DNA from: Heliocidaris erythrogramma
Taxonomy: Eukaryota > Echinodermata > Echinoidea > Camarodonta > Echinometridae
Length of the DNA stretch: 64,000 nucleotides
Reading direction: 5' to 3'
NCBI GenBank assembly: GCA_025617745.1
Contig: CM046859.1
Coordinates: 26,215,371 to 26,279,370, forward strand
How positions within the stretch are numbered: the first letter of the stretch is position 1; each line of letters opens with the position of its first letter. Positions 10,230-21,623 of the stretch are shown here, one piece after another. Under the pieces are notes generated by a model that worked only from the letters and a program-made list of their open reading frames with translations, was not told where the DNA came from and searched no databases. Both the position numbers and the translations under genes were made by a program.

Positions 10230-10525
10230 CTACCATCAAATCGATACGTATAACGATACAGCAAGTAATAATACTATATTCCCTTGCACAGATAAAGTTG
10301 TACCTATATCACCCCAAGGAGAGAAAAAAAAGATCGAAGGAAAGGTGACTCTTCTATGTTATAATAATTGTTTACATTATGTGAATTTTTCATCCCCTTT
10401 TTTTATTTACTGGCAATGATATTCATGTTTAGGCATAGCCTGCTCATCGCATCAGAATAAAAATCAACATGTGGATTTCAGTATTGTGGTATGCTGCCCT
10501 CAATCTCCAAACACATGTTTGAATC

Positions 10526-10828
10526 GGCTCATTTCGAACCATCGTGTGATCACGTTTACGTCACGTCGTCACGTAGTTACACGACCTTTCGTGAATACTA
10601 AGCTCTAAACGTTTACCCCTTCTTATTGACGAAGGGTCGGGTTCGAGACGTGAGTATTCGTAGAGTTACAATACATTGTTTATACTTTCCCAATAAGAGG
10701 GGGTATGGGGGTATTTCACAAATGTTACACAACACTGTTACACAACACTTCGTGAATTCAGTGCTAGTATACACGAAAGGTCGCGTAACGTGACGTGAAC
10801 TTGATCAGACGATGGGTCGAAGTAAGCC
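10526..10828. mobile_element. Palindromic Mutator-like MITE, copy 1
   Basis: The two halves are reverse complements: GGCTCATTTCGAACCATCG at the left, and GATGGGTCGAAGTAAGCC at the right. A perfect 9-bp duplication GTTTGAATC flanks it (10517-10525 and 10829-10837). The same family recurs at 21624-21956. Nine-base duplications are typical of Mutator-like elements. Intronic in GGT. Confidence 0.85.
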
Positions 10829-10914
10829 GTTTGAATCAATCTTAAAAAAACCCCACCAAAATATAAGTGTATTGAAAGAGATTTTTACCTCGTTAGCATG
10901 TTGTTCGGCGAGTG

Positions 10915-11205
10915 CGTTACTCTCTAACCCCTCTTCCCTCCTCTCTCAATTTCTCCAATTTCCCTCCCTCCTCTGTCTACCCCCTCTGTACCCCTCCTCT
11001 CCCTATCTCTCATTTCGCCTTCCCTCTCTTCATCATGCACGCATCTTTCCATCCCCCAATGTCCGGTCCAGTGTTCATCCCCCTGTTTCCCCTCCCGTCT
11101 CTCCATCCTTGCTCTCCTCTCTTCATTACTCCTCTGTTTATCTATATCCTCTCCCTGCTCCCTCTCCCGCTCCTCCTCCATCTCTCTCCTGACCCCTCTC
11201 TTCAC
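10915..11205 (+). repeat. Pyrimidine-rich (CT/CCT) intronic tract
   Basis: The plus strand is almost entirely C and T (CCTCCTCTC, TCTCCATCC) up to just before the exon acceptor at 11230. It may act as an extended polypyrimidine tract for the next GGT exon, but the length looks like simple-sequence expansion. The open frames across it are low-complexity. Confidence 0.75.
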
Positions 11206-11230
11206 GTCATCTTGATCATGTTTATCGTAG

Positions 11231-11471
11231 CTTTGGGTCCAAAGTACGCGGGGAAAAGACAGGGATCATATACAACAATGAAATGGACGACTTTTCTCAG
11301 CCCGGAGTTAACAATGTGTATGGTGTTCCTCCCTCGCCATCGAATTTCATCGAACCCGGAAAGCGACCGATGTCGTCAATGACGCCCGTCATCGTGGTCG
11401 ACGCGAAAGGCGACGTTGGGTTGGTAACAGGCGCGTCAGGTGGAACGAGAATTACCCTGTCTGCAAGTTTG
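11231..11471 (+). CDS. GGT light-chain exon (Ser-Ser and Gly-Gly motifs)
   Basis: Acceptor TTTATCGTAG; one base completes the phase-2 codon. The frame then reads FGSKVRGEKTGIIYNNEMDD, VPPSPSNF and KRPMSSMTPVIV. The SSM motif aligns with the conserved Ser-Ser that binds the gamma-glutamyl carboxylate. VTGASGGTRIT has the Gly-Gly that forms the oxyanion hole in GGT enzymes. The exon closes AGT TTG|GTACGT at 11471, phase 0. Length 241 bp. All key light-chain motifs are present with no frame break. Confidence 0.95.
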
Positions 11472-11862
11472 GTACGTAGTTTTTGCCTGGGATGTTCACC
11501 ACACATAATACATGACTGTTCTAAGAGCCGCAGTATTTTCTTGACCCCTATATAGAGGCAAATTTGAAATTTTGGGGACCTCTTTCATTATCATTGGTAA
11601 CCCTTGATAATTGTCGGCAAATGAAAAGAACTTACAGGAGTAGATCATTTAGTTTTTCATAAAAAGTTGTTAAAACCTTATTGGCAGAGTTGGCCCGTTA
11701 TCGCCACTCCAAAGTGATGTCCCTGTTTGAGCCTTTCATCAGGTTTGGTGAAACCAACATCGCAATACTTCCCGTTAGAAATTAATGCATTGTAATTTGT
11801 ATGGGCAGCTGAAATATCAAAATTGGGAATCATAACTTCGGCTCAATTATTATGCCTGCCAG

Positions 11863-11976
11863 GTGAGCATTGAAAACCTGTGGTTCGGTTCGAGTATCCG
11901 TGATGCTATAGAGCGAAAACGAATATATCATCAGTTGGCTCCCGAGTATCCGTACTACGAGGAAGGCTTCCCTGAG
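11863..11976 (+). CDS. GGT light-chain exon, NLWFG segment
   Basis: Acceptor TTATTATGCCTGCCAG is followed in phase 0 by VSIENLWFGSSIRDAIERKR and then IYHQLAPEYPYYEEGFPE. It ends GAG|GTGAGT at 11976. NLWFG and the A-E-x-x-R-x-x-x-Q-L pattern are conserved in animal GGTs. 38 codons, intact. Confidence 0.94.
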
Positions 11977-12441
11977 GTGAGTTTCATAACTACGACATTG
12001 ATCTCGACAGGCCTCATTATTATTAATTTCTCACTGGCAACCAAGTGGTTAACTTGTAACAGATAGGTACCCGTGAAAGATTACATTTCGAGAGAAAATC
12101 GCATACATTTTAATAATCATCCAACAAAATCACTAAAAATATCATTAGAGTAGACCTTGTACATTACTGCACTCAGGACTCGGCTCTTTTCCCTAAGTAA
12201 TCTTTATTTTAATACTCTCCTCTCATTTATTGTACAAATTCGTTTCGCATGTAGAATTTATATGTATTGCTTGTTCATTATAAATTTTTGTTAATAGATT
12301 TTGTGAACACGGTATTTTCGTCATTACCACCCAACGATATAAAAAAAAAGTTGAATGGTAAATCTTAACAGCGGTCATTTTGTCAGCTGGACTATAATTT
12401 GTGTAGTGACGTTCCTGGGCCTGGGAGGGAGGGGTGCAAAA

Positions 12442-12690
12442 TATCGGAACCAATGGTGATTCATGTAATTCTGCAAGAAAATCACTTTTTTGAGCCATAA
12501 TTTGCTGGGGGGGGGGGGGGGTGGTGAGCTGGGGCAGGAGTCACTCCTTTTCCTGTTTCCTGTATCGGAACCAATGGTGATTCATGTATTTCTGCAAGAA
12601 AATCACTTTTTTGAGCCATAATTTGCTGGGGGGGGGGGGGGGGGGGTGAGCTGGGGCAGGAGTCACTCCTTTTCCTGTTTCTTTCCTCAG
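12442..12690. repeat. Near-identical tandem duplication, period 121 bp, each unit with a G run
   Basis: TATCGGAACCAATGGTGATT starts two units at 12442 and 12563. Both contain CTGCAAGAAAATCACTTTTT, a G run of about 18-22, and GTGAGCTGGGGCAGGAGTCA. They differ at only a few positions, so the duplication is recent. It lies in the last GGT intron. A further G run lies at about 12833-12852 and a GA-rich tract at 12900-12990. Confidence 0.92.
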
Positions 12691-13320
12691 CTGGTAGAAA
12701 CTTTTAAAGAAAGTGTTTATACCGTAATTCATGCTAAAATATATTATCAGCAATGTCAATTATTTACCTTGCAATAATTACCCCAGTTATAGTTGAAGAG
12801 TCAGTTATTATTCTTTTTGGTTAGAAATCTGTCGGGGGGGGGGGGGGGGGGGTAATTACGCTATTGGATTTCACTGTAATGTTTGAAATTGGAGTAAATA
12901 GAAAGAATGAGAGATGAGAGAGGGTTGGGGCAGAATGGAGAGGGAGGAGAGAGACAGAGACAGAGACAGAGATAAAGAGAGATGGAGAGAGGGAAATATA
13001 ATCCTGATAACTGAGAATGGAAAAAAGGCTCTGAGCATGATGAGAAAGAAACGATGCAATCTAATTACAAATATAACAGGCGTCTAGCACGGATAAGGCA
13101 TTAATGATATCAAATACTTGGAATATGACAATTATCATGGTAGACGATTCTCTCATAATGTTCATGATAATTTGAAAGATAATATAACGCACAAAAAAGT
13201 TTATCGTACAGAATATGAACATGAACAATGTTAGAGGGGTCGTAAAAAGGAATGAAGAAAAAAGAACAAAAGACGACTGAAGCTGTTATTTGTTAATTCT
13301 CCATCATAATAATCGTGCAG

Positions 13321-13467
13321 GATATTATAGCAGGTTTGGAGAAGAAAGGACACCGTCCTCAAAAGTCCAGTCGCACAGCGGTGGTGCAGGGGATCGAACG
13401 CCTGGACGATGGCTGGTTACGTGCACACTGTGATAGCAGGAAAGATGGACGCCCTTCTGGTTTCTAA
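13321..13467 (+). CDS. GGT terminal coding exon
   Basis: Acceptor ATAATCGTGCAG is followed in phase 0 by DIIAGLEKKGHRPQKSSRTA. It ends with CDSRKDGRPSGF and TAA at 13465-13467. The motif DSRKxGxPxG is the conserved GGT C terminus. The five exons together give about 270 codons, roughly the C-terminal half of a ~570-residue GGT. The heavy-chain exons encoding the membrane anchor were not found upstream in this window. A possible AATAAA lies in an A-rich run near 13678. Confidence 0.94.
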   Translation, partial: DIIAGLEKKGHRPQKSSRTAVVQGIERLDDGWLRAHCDSRKDGRPSGF

Positions 13468-13842
13468 TGACCACGCCCTTGACCGACCACACCCATGATC
13501 AGCCCCGCTCATGGTCAGCAACACCCATGATTAGGAGGGGCGAACTTGGACTAAAAATCTTTGCGATCGATCGGTCCTCTCTGGCTTCATCAAATGGCCC
13601 TCCGATTTACCATCTCCCAGATACTGACCAGCCTTTGCGAGGACCCCACCCTCCCCCCTCCCCCCCCCAAAAAAAAAATAAAATAAAAAAATGCAATGTA
13701 CCGGTCTGCATCACTGTGACTTCACCAAAGTTTTGTATTGTATCTTTCTTTGTGTTTTAAAATTTCTTTCCCGTCTTCTGAAATCTAGAAGGGCGTTAAT
13801 CCATTGCCAACGGAAACCGGGTGGTTAACTGATTTACTTTAA
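13468..13842. other. GGT 3' flank
   Basis: Possible 3' UTR and flank. A short CCCATGATCAGC/GACCACACCC near-repeat lies at about 13486-13530. A C run followed by an A run lies at about 13655-13690. Nothing else recognised. Confidence 0.45.
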
Positions 13843-14834
13843 CCCTTTCAAGACAATCGACCACATTTTGTGGTTTGGCTCAATAACTTTTGATTCAGAG
13901 CTCTAAAAATATACCAAATGTGACCGCCGCCTCAAAATACAATAAGTCGCAGGAAAGTAGCAAACAGCCCAAAATAGTAAATTTGCTCAGATCAGTCAAT
14001 CTGTTTTTGATAGAAATGGGTAGTTTCTTTATAATTCTATCATGTCTCAAGTTTGTGAGTCGTAATTCACTTGAAATGTTTTTGGCATTTTGACTCCTTT
14101 TTTTCACTGTGAGCTAAAAAATCGAAATCGCATTTGTAATACTTTCAATCAATGCCAAATTACTACTTACCTCTAAATGTATTAGAATGATTTTTGAGTG
14201 AGTAATGGATAGGTCCTCCTGAAGCAGCGTGCCAAAATTCAGCCTAATCTGATAATCCCTTCGTAACGGTTGTTGCCATTTTAATACCCAGTTTTACTTG
14301 GGCGACACAGATAGCGAAGGTTTAGCACTCTTTTGTTCGAACTTTTAATGGCCATTTTCTCTGAATAGGAGTTATTGATTGCTGGTTACATACTGATCCT
14401 AAATGTGATATTTAAAGGTGTTATAATTGAGTAAAACAGCAAGTGATATACATTGGAAAGCTGAGATTCTACTTTCAGAAAATGTATCAACAAAAATAAT
14501 GGCGACTTATGATTTTGAGGTCACAAATGCACGAGTAGAAAGAACAAAAAATTCTGCACACACTGTATCAATTTTTGTTGCATTACCACATTGCGTTCGA
14601 CGCCAGGAATTTTAAAAAACGAAAATAAGCTTTAAAATCCTTAATTGGCAACATATTGAGAGGTTCAAAATCATTTTTTTTAATTTTTTCAACTTTTCAT
14701 AACCATGTATATTATTTTCAAGACATTACATCTTATTAGAACCATGTAGCACTAAAAGAAATATATTATTGTTGCCAATTTGAAGAAGAAAATGTGATAA
14801 ATTTAGCCCTTAAATAATTCCTGTCCTAAAAAGG
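13843..14834. mobile_element. TTAA-flanked (piggyBac-like) non-autonomous element
   Basis: Left end CCCTTTCAAGACA and right end TGTCCTAAAAAGG are imperfect inverted repeats directly bordered by TTAA (13839-13842 and 14835-14838). CCYTTT ends at TTAA are the piggyBac signature. The ~990-bp interior has no transposase-like frame. Its right third (about 14525-14834) is repeated in inverted orientation at about 21030-21352. Confidence 0.7.
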
Positions 14835-14838
14835 TTAA

Positions 14839-15810
14839 CACTCCCTTCTTCTCAACAGATGTTTAATCATTATTTTGTACTTAATGAAGCCTGTATTTTC
14901 ATGGTTTGAATTTTAAAGTTTATCTTTAATGTACATCTTTGCAGAAAGTGAATTATGTTGTCCATGTAAACGTGTGCATTACCCTTTCCATACACTCATT
15001 TTGTTACAAGTCCATCGATGCAACATTTATTCTAAATCATTGTGCAAAAGATGATAAATAAACGACGTATAGTTGAAAACAGTAGCCAATTAATGACATC
15101 TCTGATATTAAAGACATGACTGATAGAAAACCCGATAGCTAATCGTTCTTATATATATATACACGTATATATATATATACAGTTTATCATGCAAAAATTT
15201 TGAACGCAATGTTTTCCCTTATATGTGACAGATTTGAACGCAATATTGATTTTTTTTTCATGTGAAAAAGATTTGAACGCAATGTTGAATTTTTTAATGT
15301 GATTTACATGCCATGAATAAATTATTGGAATGAAAAGTTTTAAACATCGTACGTAATTTGTTTCCCATTTGTTTCGTGATATCAACTCACTGAAATGTAA
15401 TTCTCGAAGTCTCTTGCTCGAGTATCAAATTTCCAGTTTCTAAAATTCGCGAGCGAGCAAGAGAGAGCAAAAGATTTTGACACTTGTCCAGTGAAAATAT
15501 GATTTATTCATAAATAAGATATGAAAATTGCATACAGACCAATTCGCTGCTCGAATATGTGGTGACGGTTTTCCAAAATATGAAGTAACAATTGCCCGAA
15601 TATGGTTGACAATGATTAGGGGTCGATTAGCATGTAGGCGTGACTTGGGGGGGGGGGGGGGGGACATTAAAAGTACCACTTCCAGTTCGAAATTTCGTCG
15701 TCATTCCTCAAATCTTCGATTTAAATTTATTTTACATATTTTAGGACAGTCATATCCTACTTACACCTTTACATTTAGCTAATCTTTTTTATTCCAAAGA
15801 GTATAGGCCA
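14839..15810. other. AT-rich stretch with short repeats
   Basis: A (TA)n-like tract lies at about 15148-15180. TTTGAACGCAAT(G/A)TT occurs three times between 15197 and 15290. A G run lies at about 15649-15663. No gene recognised. Confidence 0.55.
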
Positions 15811-16944
15811 GGAGCCTGTCCCGAAATAGTCACCTCATTTTACATATGAAATTTGACACCTTAAAGGCCAAGTCCACCCTAATATCAAGTTGATTTGAAT
15901 AAATAGAGTGAAATTAAACAAGCGTAACAGTGAAAATTTCACTGAAATCGGATGTAAAATAAGAAAGTTACGGCATTTTGAAGTTTTGCATTATTTCATG
16001 AAACATAACATGGGCGGTATGCAAATGAGTGAACCGATAATGTCATGCACTCACTTTTCCTTATGTATTTTATTATATGAAATATCATATATTTCATTTT
16101 TTTGCTTCAATGTAAAACATGGTTTGACTCCATATGGAACATGTAAAATCATCATTATTGTAACTTACTTTCATACAAGGAAGGGATTCTTTATTATCAC
16201 ATCTATAAAAATTGAAATATTTGAAATTTCATTTAATAAAATACATAAGGAAAAGTGAGTGTGTGACATCATCGGTTCACTCATTTGCATACCGCCCATG
16301 CTATGCATATCACTGTTTCATGAAATAATGCAAAACTTCAAAATGCCGTAACTTTCTTATTTTACATCCGATTTCAGTGAAATTTTCACTGTTACGCTTG
16401 TTTAATTTCACTCTATTTATTCAAATCAACTTGATATTAGGGTGGACTTGGCCTTTAAAGTTACATAGACCATCCATGTGATTCATAAAAAGCTTGTCAG
16501 CTCGAACGAAGCCGCCGGGTTTGGCCCCCAGAGCCCCCCCCCCCCCCCCAAAAAAAGGGCCCAAAGGTCAGGTCGATTTGTCAGTTTTAATATTTGTAAT
16601 GTACTCTTCCATCTGACAAAATTTAGTCCATGGGCCTTCAGGGGAAAAATATTTCACTAATTTTTAGGGGCGGTCTGACAACCCATCCCATGCACGGAAA
16701 ATTTTGTTAGTTTTTGTTTTTGTAATGTATAGTCATACACCTTTCTTCCGACAAAGTTTGATGCATATGTTAGATGGGTTGAAATCGACCCGACTTTTGG
16801 GCCCTATATATTGGGGGCTCTGGTGGCCAATCCCGGCGGCTTCGTTCCAGCTGACAAACTTTTTGTGAATGACATGGATGGTCAAAGTTAACTTTAAGGG
16901 GTCAATTCTCATATAAATGGGGTGACTATTTCGGGACAGGCTCC
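15811..16944. mobile_element. Long palindromic element with a second MITE nested in its left arm
   Basis: GGAGCCTGTCCCGAAATAGT at 15811 is the reverse complement of ACTATTTCGGGACAGGCTCC ending at 16944. The arms continue inward through TTAA/AAAGTTA, GACCATCCATG and AACGAAGCCGCC. The left arm is interrupted by the 590-bp TTAA-flanked element at 15865-16454. The interior has C and A runs but no transposase. Confidence 0.85.
15865..16454. mobile_element. TTAA-flanked palindromic MITE nested in a larger element
   Basis: Starts AGGCCAAGTCCACCCTAATA and ends with its reverse complement. About 190 bp of each arm match, through CAAGTTGATTTGAATAAATA, GTAACAGTGAAAATTTCAC and GGGCGGTATGCAAATGAGTG. TTAA flanks it at 15861-15864 and 16455-16458. 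The plus-strand frame inside it is a by-product of the palindrome. Confidence 0.9.
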
Positions 16945-17176
16945 CAGACTGTAAGGTGCAATCCCGATGTTTAGTGTGCCTGTCGATTCACAGAACTGAT
17001 ACTCTACATGTACATACATATCTTCGTGTTGAACGGCATAGTCCTTTGAAGATTTATACAAGTAGAAGAAGAAGAAGAACACATGAATGTCTCAATGTAA
17101 GTAATAGGAATTAAAATAGGACCGGCAACATATCCAATTTATTTCAGCCTCACGCTTGTCTATTTACATATCTTAA

Positions 17177-17947
17177 AGGGGTAGTCCGGGCCAAAAAATA
17201 CTTGGTTTTTATAGAAGCAGAAAAATCAGACCAACAGATCAAAGAAGGTTTGAGGAAAATCGACAACTAATAAGAACGTAATGAATCTTTAAGTGGCATG
17301 AAAAACAAACTGGGGAAACAATGAAAATCATTAGAAAAATTGCTCAGTCATGCGTGTGTGATTTCATAGCTACACAACTCACCAACTATTTTGCTTATAT
17401 TCATAATACAAACTTTTAATTTTTTGTCCAACAGTATGATTTCCTCATGACTTGAACCATCTTATATTCAAGATATGTTTTTGCATGTATACACACATAC
17501 AGAGTAAATATTTTTCTGTAAAAATCACGAAAATATGAATATTTTACAGAATATTCACAAAAAATGAGTGATTAAGGAAATGTAATATTTTGAAAACAAT
17601 ATATTTGGAAGTTCATGAAATATTTTGTAAAGGTTTACACATGTACATGCAAAAACATACTACTATAGATGTAACTATAAATGTTCAAGTTATGTGAAAA
17701 CTCATATTCTTGGACAAAAATTGAGAATTTGTATTATGAATACAAACGAAATAATTGGTGAAATGTGTACCAATGACATCACAAACTCATGACTGAGTTA
17801 TCAATTTGTCTAGTGATTTTCGGTGTTTCTCAAGTGTTTCATAACTTTCTTATTAGTTGTCCGATTTTCCTCAAAACTTTTTTTATCTCTAGGCCTGACT
17901 TTTTTGCTTTTATTAAAACAAAGTTATTTTGGGACTGGACTTCCCCT
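17177..17947. mobile_element. TTAA-flanked palindromic MITE, second family
   Basis: Left end AGGGGTAGTCCGGGCC and right end GGACTGGACTTCCCCT are imperfect inverted repeats bordered by TTAA (17173-17176 and 17948-17951). Arms share TTTGAGGAAAATCGGACAACTAAT-type sequence and a CATGACTGAG/CTCAGTCATG pair. There is no coding capacity. Its right end recurs at about 19551-19610. Confidence 0.82.
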
Positions 17948-18290
17948 TTAAATTCATTGGTGCAAATTACAACAATGCAATATCGAAATACACTCGAGTA
18001 AAGTGTACACAAACTGAGCAAAGAAGAAAATACATGTACAGTGTATATTACAAATGCAATTCTCGTCCTATTTCGCCAATGGAACACGACACATAGAATA
18101 CTGCATGTAGCTCCTATATTGGTGATACAACAGGCTTACAAAGTTAATGCTATGCCATCGACAATAATTTGTAATCTGGGTGATAAAACTGAACAATAGT
18201 ACGTCAAGGTGACATTACATGTACCAACCAGATGGATGATGTGGGCAGGTAAAAGTGGACTTTCAGTAACACACTACCAAAGTTCTTTGC
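17885..18290. repeat. Direct duplication, upstream copy
   Basis: From GCCTGACTTTTTTGCTT through TGGTGCAAATTACAACAATG, AATACACTCGAGTAAAGTGT and GATGATGTGGGCAGGTAA, this block matches about 19551-19935 in the same orientation about 1.66 kb away. The copies differ by small indels. The block includes the right end of the TTAA element, so the duplication post-dates that insertion. Confidence 0.9.
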
Positions 18291-18464
18291 ACAAAAGGGC
18301 AATAAAATTGTGCTACAAGTGTCACAAGAATTGATTTTGATCATTTTCTCCTCCTGCCAAAAAAAATATTTTGTAAAATATGCCTGGGTAAGCCAAATAC
18401 TTCAGCTATTTCTCGTCATATTTTGCATACAAAGGCATTTGAAATTTTGAAGAGCAATCCTTTT

Positions 18465-18606
18465 CAGGGGAGCGTTTCATCAAGCGTTGTGTCAGTGATT
18501 TTTACCAACATCTGTTATAAGCTACTGAAATCCTTGCATCTGCTTGGCTGAGAGCAAATATGTCAGTAAAAATCACTGACAAAATGCTTGATGAAATGCT
18601 CCCCTG
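18465..18606. mobile_element. Short palindromic MITE (~140 bp family), copy 1
   Basis: CAGGGGAGCGTTTCATCAAG at the left is matched by CTTGATGAAATGCTCCCCTG at the right, with the core GCTACTGAAATCCTTGCATC and TTGGCTGAGAGCAAAT. Related copies lie at about 37612, 47062, 49846, 58265 and 59838. Confidence 0.92.
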
Positions 18607-18746
18607 GGCACATTTCGGGTACATGTACATGTACAATACATGTGTGATGTTCTGTTCAAATTGACAAAAGGAAATGAGAAAGTTCACAAATTATTTTTTA
18701 CCCTTCCCAGAACTTTTTAAGAAAGCAAAATGTAATATATGGGCAG

Positions 18747-19031
18747 GTGTATTATCACTACGAACATGGCGAACAAAGAAGCGGACAAAATATACAGCTC
18801 CTCATTGTACCTTCCACACTTGCTCTGGTAGAAAAAAGAACATCCCTTCAATGCTATTATGCAAAAATATGTAGAACTAACAGGTGTCACATGAATATTC
18901 ACCTGTTCTACTTATTTTACATAATAGCAATGAAGGGATGTTCTTTTGTCTACCAGAACAATTGTGGAGGGTACAATGAGGAGCTGTATATTCTGTCCGC
19001 TTTCTTTGTCATCGTGTTCATAGTGTATTAT
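18747..19031. mobile_element. Hairpin element (~285 bp), unmodified copy
   Basis: The left arm (GCGGACAAAATATACAGCTC, GAACATCCCTTCAATGC) and the right arm (GCAATGAAGGGATGTTC, GAGCTGTATATTCTGTCCGC) are close reverse complements around a short centre at about 18885-18900. It has no TIR-specific motif that places it in a superfamily. A second copy with a striking substitution pattern lies at 24402-24684. Confidence 0.9.
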
Positions 19032-19066
19032 TCTACTACATGTAGCTCTGTATAAGGGTTAAACTT

Positions 19067-19292
19067 AATAGACCTGTTTACTATTGTATTTCAATTTATG
19101 CATGTTTCTCTCCAGAATCCTTAGTTACCAACTATTTAGTGCACCTGGTATGTATAATGGCATCCCTATGGATGGAATCCATTTTGCATACATTAGTAAT
19201 TGCTATGTCGGGCAAGCCTCTGGCAAGCTTTTGAGTCGTCAAGAGCAACTTTTGTCCAGGAAGTATGCATAAACTTAGTAAACAGGTCTATT
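19067..19292. mobile_element. Palindrome-ended MITE
   Basis: AATAGACCTGTTTACTA (19067-19083) and TAGTAAACAGGTCTATT (19276-19292) are perfect reverse complements. A second internal pair, ATGCATG/GTATGCATAAA, extends the arms. The interior is non-repetitive and non-coding. Confidence 0.85.
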
Positions 19293-19550
19293 GTTCACAG
19301 GAGCATTTTTAAAACATAATTTTCAACATGAAACAGGGGAGATTTCTGTAGGGTAATCTATCTCCTTCCTTTTTTTGCCACGGCCTTTTCTAGACATTTA
19401 AGATTTAAATTACCCCTACTACAGTGTATTTCTTCCCTGCTTGTTACGACTAATATAAGAAGATATTACAGATTGAACACCACTGGAATGTACATACATG
19501 TAATAGACCGCTTCGGTAATGTATGCAAATATTATACATACCTTTCCAAC

Positions 19551-19935
19551 AAAGGCCTGACTTTTTTGCTTCTATTAAAACAAATTTATTTTTGGACTGG
19601 ACTTCCCCTTTAGATTCATACAACATTGGTGCAAATTACAACAATGCAATATCGAAATACACTCGAGTAAAGTGTACACAAATTGAACAAAGAACAAAAT
19701 ACATGTACAGTGTCTATTACAAATGCAATTCTCGTCCTCTTTTGCCAATGGAATACATCACATAGAATACTGTAGCTCCTATATTGGTGATATGCCATCC
19801 ACAATAATGTGCAATCTTGGTGATAAAAACTGAACAATAGTACGGCTATCGACCTCAAGGTGACATTACATGTACCAACCAGATGGATGATGTGGGCAGG
19901 TAAGAGTGGACTTCCAATAACACACTGCCAGAAAG
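19551..19935. repeat. Direct duplication, downstream copy
   Basis: Second copy of the block at 17885-18290. It shares GGACTGGACTTCCCCTTTA, TCGAAATACACTCGAGTAAA and ACATTACATGTACCAACCAG. Small deletions separate it from the other copy. Confidence 0.9.
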
Positions 19936-20696
19936 TACAAAAATGTGTCAATTTTTCTGCTTATAAAAAAATAAACATTAAAATCCTTAAATTGGCAATA
20001 GGTCCACATGTCATTCCAAATTACATGTAATGTCACTTTTCCTGTTTTGTCCATGTAAAGTGTATATTTTTAAAGATAACTGATTTCTGATTTGAATTAT
20101 TTTGGAAAAAACAAACAAAACCTGTGTCTTTGATCAATTAACCCCCCTGAAAATTCTTATCCTGAATGAGTAATCAAATTTATGATTATTTTATACATGA
20201 AGTATATCCAGTAAAAAATCAGATACTTCTACTGTCAATACCTAACAAACTTAAGTGTAAATTAATTGAAAAATTGCAAAATATTGTAACTAATAGTAAT
20301 AATAATATGAATACTTATTATTGGGTTCTTGCATACTTTACTGTAAATGTGGAATAATTTGCGGTATGGAAATTTTCACGCATTTCACATTTGCGCGAAA
20401 ATAAGCACAGCTTCTTTTTTTTTACGGTGCTCTAGCATCTACATGTATAATTCATTGTACATGTTGTAAAACATCTCAATTTTATGAATATATTATATTA
20501 CAATATTAAGCTACATGTATGGCACACTGTTTTGATTCACAGCAATTTATAATTCAATTAATCTCTTGGAGTTGCAGGGTTGGCAACAGTTAAAATGAAC
20601 ATTTAAATTGCTATTTACATATAAATTGGCTTGATTTTTTTTTTTAAATCACCCATCTAAATCACACACAAAGTAATTTTGTTGTTGATTAGGGAT
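19936..20696. other. Unassigned AT-rich stretch
   Basis: No gene, RNA or palindrome was recognised with confidence. A TTTACTGTAAATGTGGAATA segment at 20337-20356 is common in repeats of this kind of genome but was not classified. Confidence 0.35.
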
Positions 20697-20912
20697 CAGG
20701 AGTTGGTCTAGTGGTAAAGTCTGTGGGTAGCTCTCTGCATTCACCTATAAACCGACTCTGATCGGACCTAGGTTTCGAATGTCAATCATGTCTTTCTTTT
20801 GGATGGTGACGTTAAAGGTCTGTACAAGTCTGTCAAAACTCAATTAAACGCACACACGTACATTTGTTGATGCGACAACAAATAAATCAGTTTGATTAAA
20901 AAAAAAATTTGG
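20697..20912 (+). mobile_element. tRNA-derived SINE
   Basis: GTTGGTCTAGTGGTAAAG (from 20703) fits a pol III A box. ACCTAGGTTTCGAATGTC (from 20767) fits a degenerate B box at tRNA-like spacing. A tRNA-unrelated body follows, then an A-rich tail (20899-20909). This is the architecture of echinoderm and other invertebrate SINEs. The family name cannot be fixed without a database. Confidence 0.75.
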
Positions 20913-21019
20913 TACCAAATTCATCTAAGTGAGAGTTTTTCTACACTCCAAATAATGTCTGATATAACAAACCAAAAAAAAAAATCAAATAAATCTGATT
21001 TTTTTTTTTCTTATATTTT

Positions 21020-21355
21020 TTCAGAACTGGAATTATTTAAGGGCTAATTTGATCAAATTTTGTTCTTCAAATTGGCAACAATAATATTTTCCTTTTAGTG
21101 CTACAAATTTCTAATAAGGTGTACTGTCTTTGAAGTCAATATACATGGTTAAAAAATTTGTGGAAAAGTTGAAAAATTGCCAATTTTGATAAAAAACCCA
21201 ATGATTTGAACGTCACAATGTGTTGCCAATTGGAGGATTTTAAAGATTATCCTGATTTTTAAAATTCCTGTCATCAAACGTAATATGGTCATGCAACGAA
21301 AATGGACATGGTTTGTGCAAAGATTTAGCTCTTTCTACTCGTGCCTCTTTTTATA
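21020..21355 (-). mobile_element. Inverted partial copy of the 13.8-kb TTAA element
   Basis: On the minus strand this reads GCACGAGTAGAAAGAGC, TTTCGTTGCATGACCATATT, AGGAATTTTAAAAATC, CCTTATTAGAAATTTGTAGC and TTGTTGCCAATTTGAAGAA. This matches 14525-14834. The far end with the CCCTTT terminus is absent. Confidence 0.85.
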
Positions 21356-21623
21356 TTTTTCAGAGCTCTGAATCAAGCTACGTGGTCAATTGTCTCAAAA
21401 GGGTCAGAAGAAAAAAATAATAAATTCCAACCCTGTGGAGATGACATGGGGGGGGGGGGGGGGGGGGGAGGAAGAAAGAAACAGAATACCAGCATACAGC
21501 TACACCTACAAATAGCAAGTAAATTCATGAGCATGCAAATGTATCAATTGCAGTGTAAAGGCAAAACTGCACAATTTCACAAAGGCAAAACTAAGTCATG
21601 AAAGAAGTAAACCGTAATGACAT
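21356..21623. other. Unassigned stretch with G run
   Basis: A pure G run of about 19 lies at 21450-21468. The rest shows no recognisable structure. Confidence 0.5.

Noticed and set aside
10812-11382. Pro/Ser-rich ORFs upstream of the 11231 exon
   Set aside because: Low-complexity CT tract in an intron. Only the part from 11231 in the GGT frame is coding.
15908-16258. 116-codon plus-strand ORF
   Set aside because: Lies inside a palindromic MITE; the reverse arm gives a mirrored frame and there is no domain.
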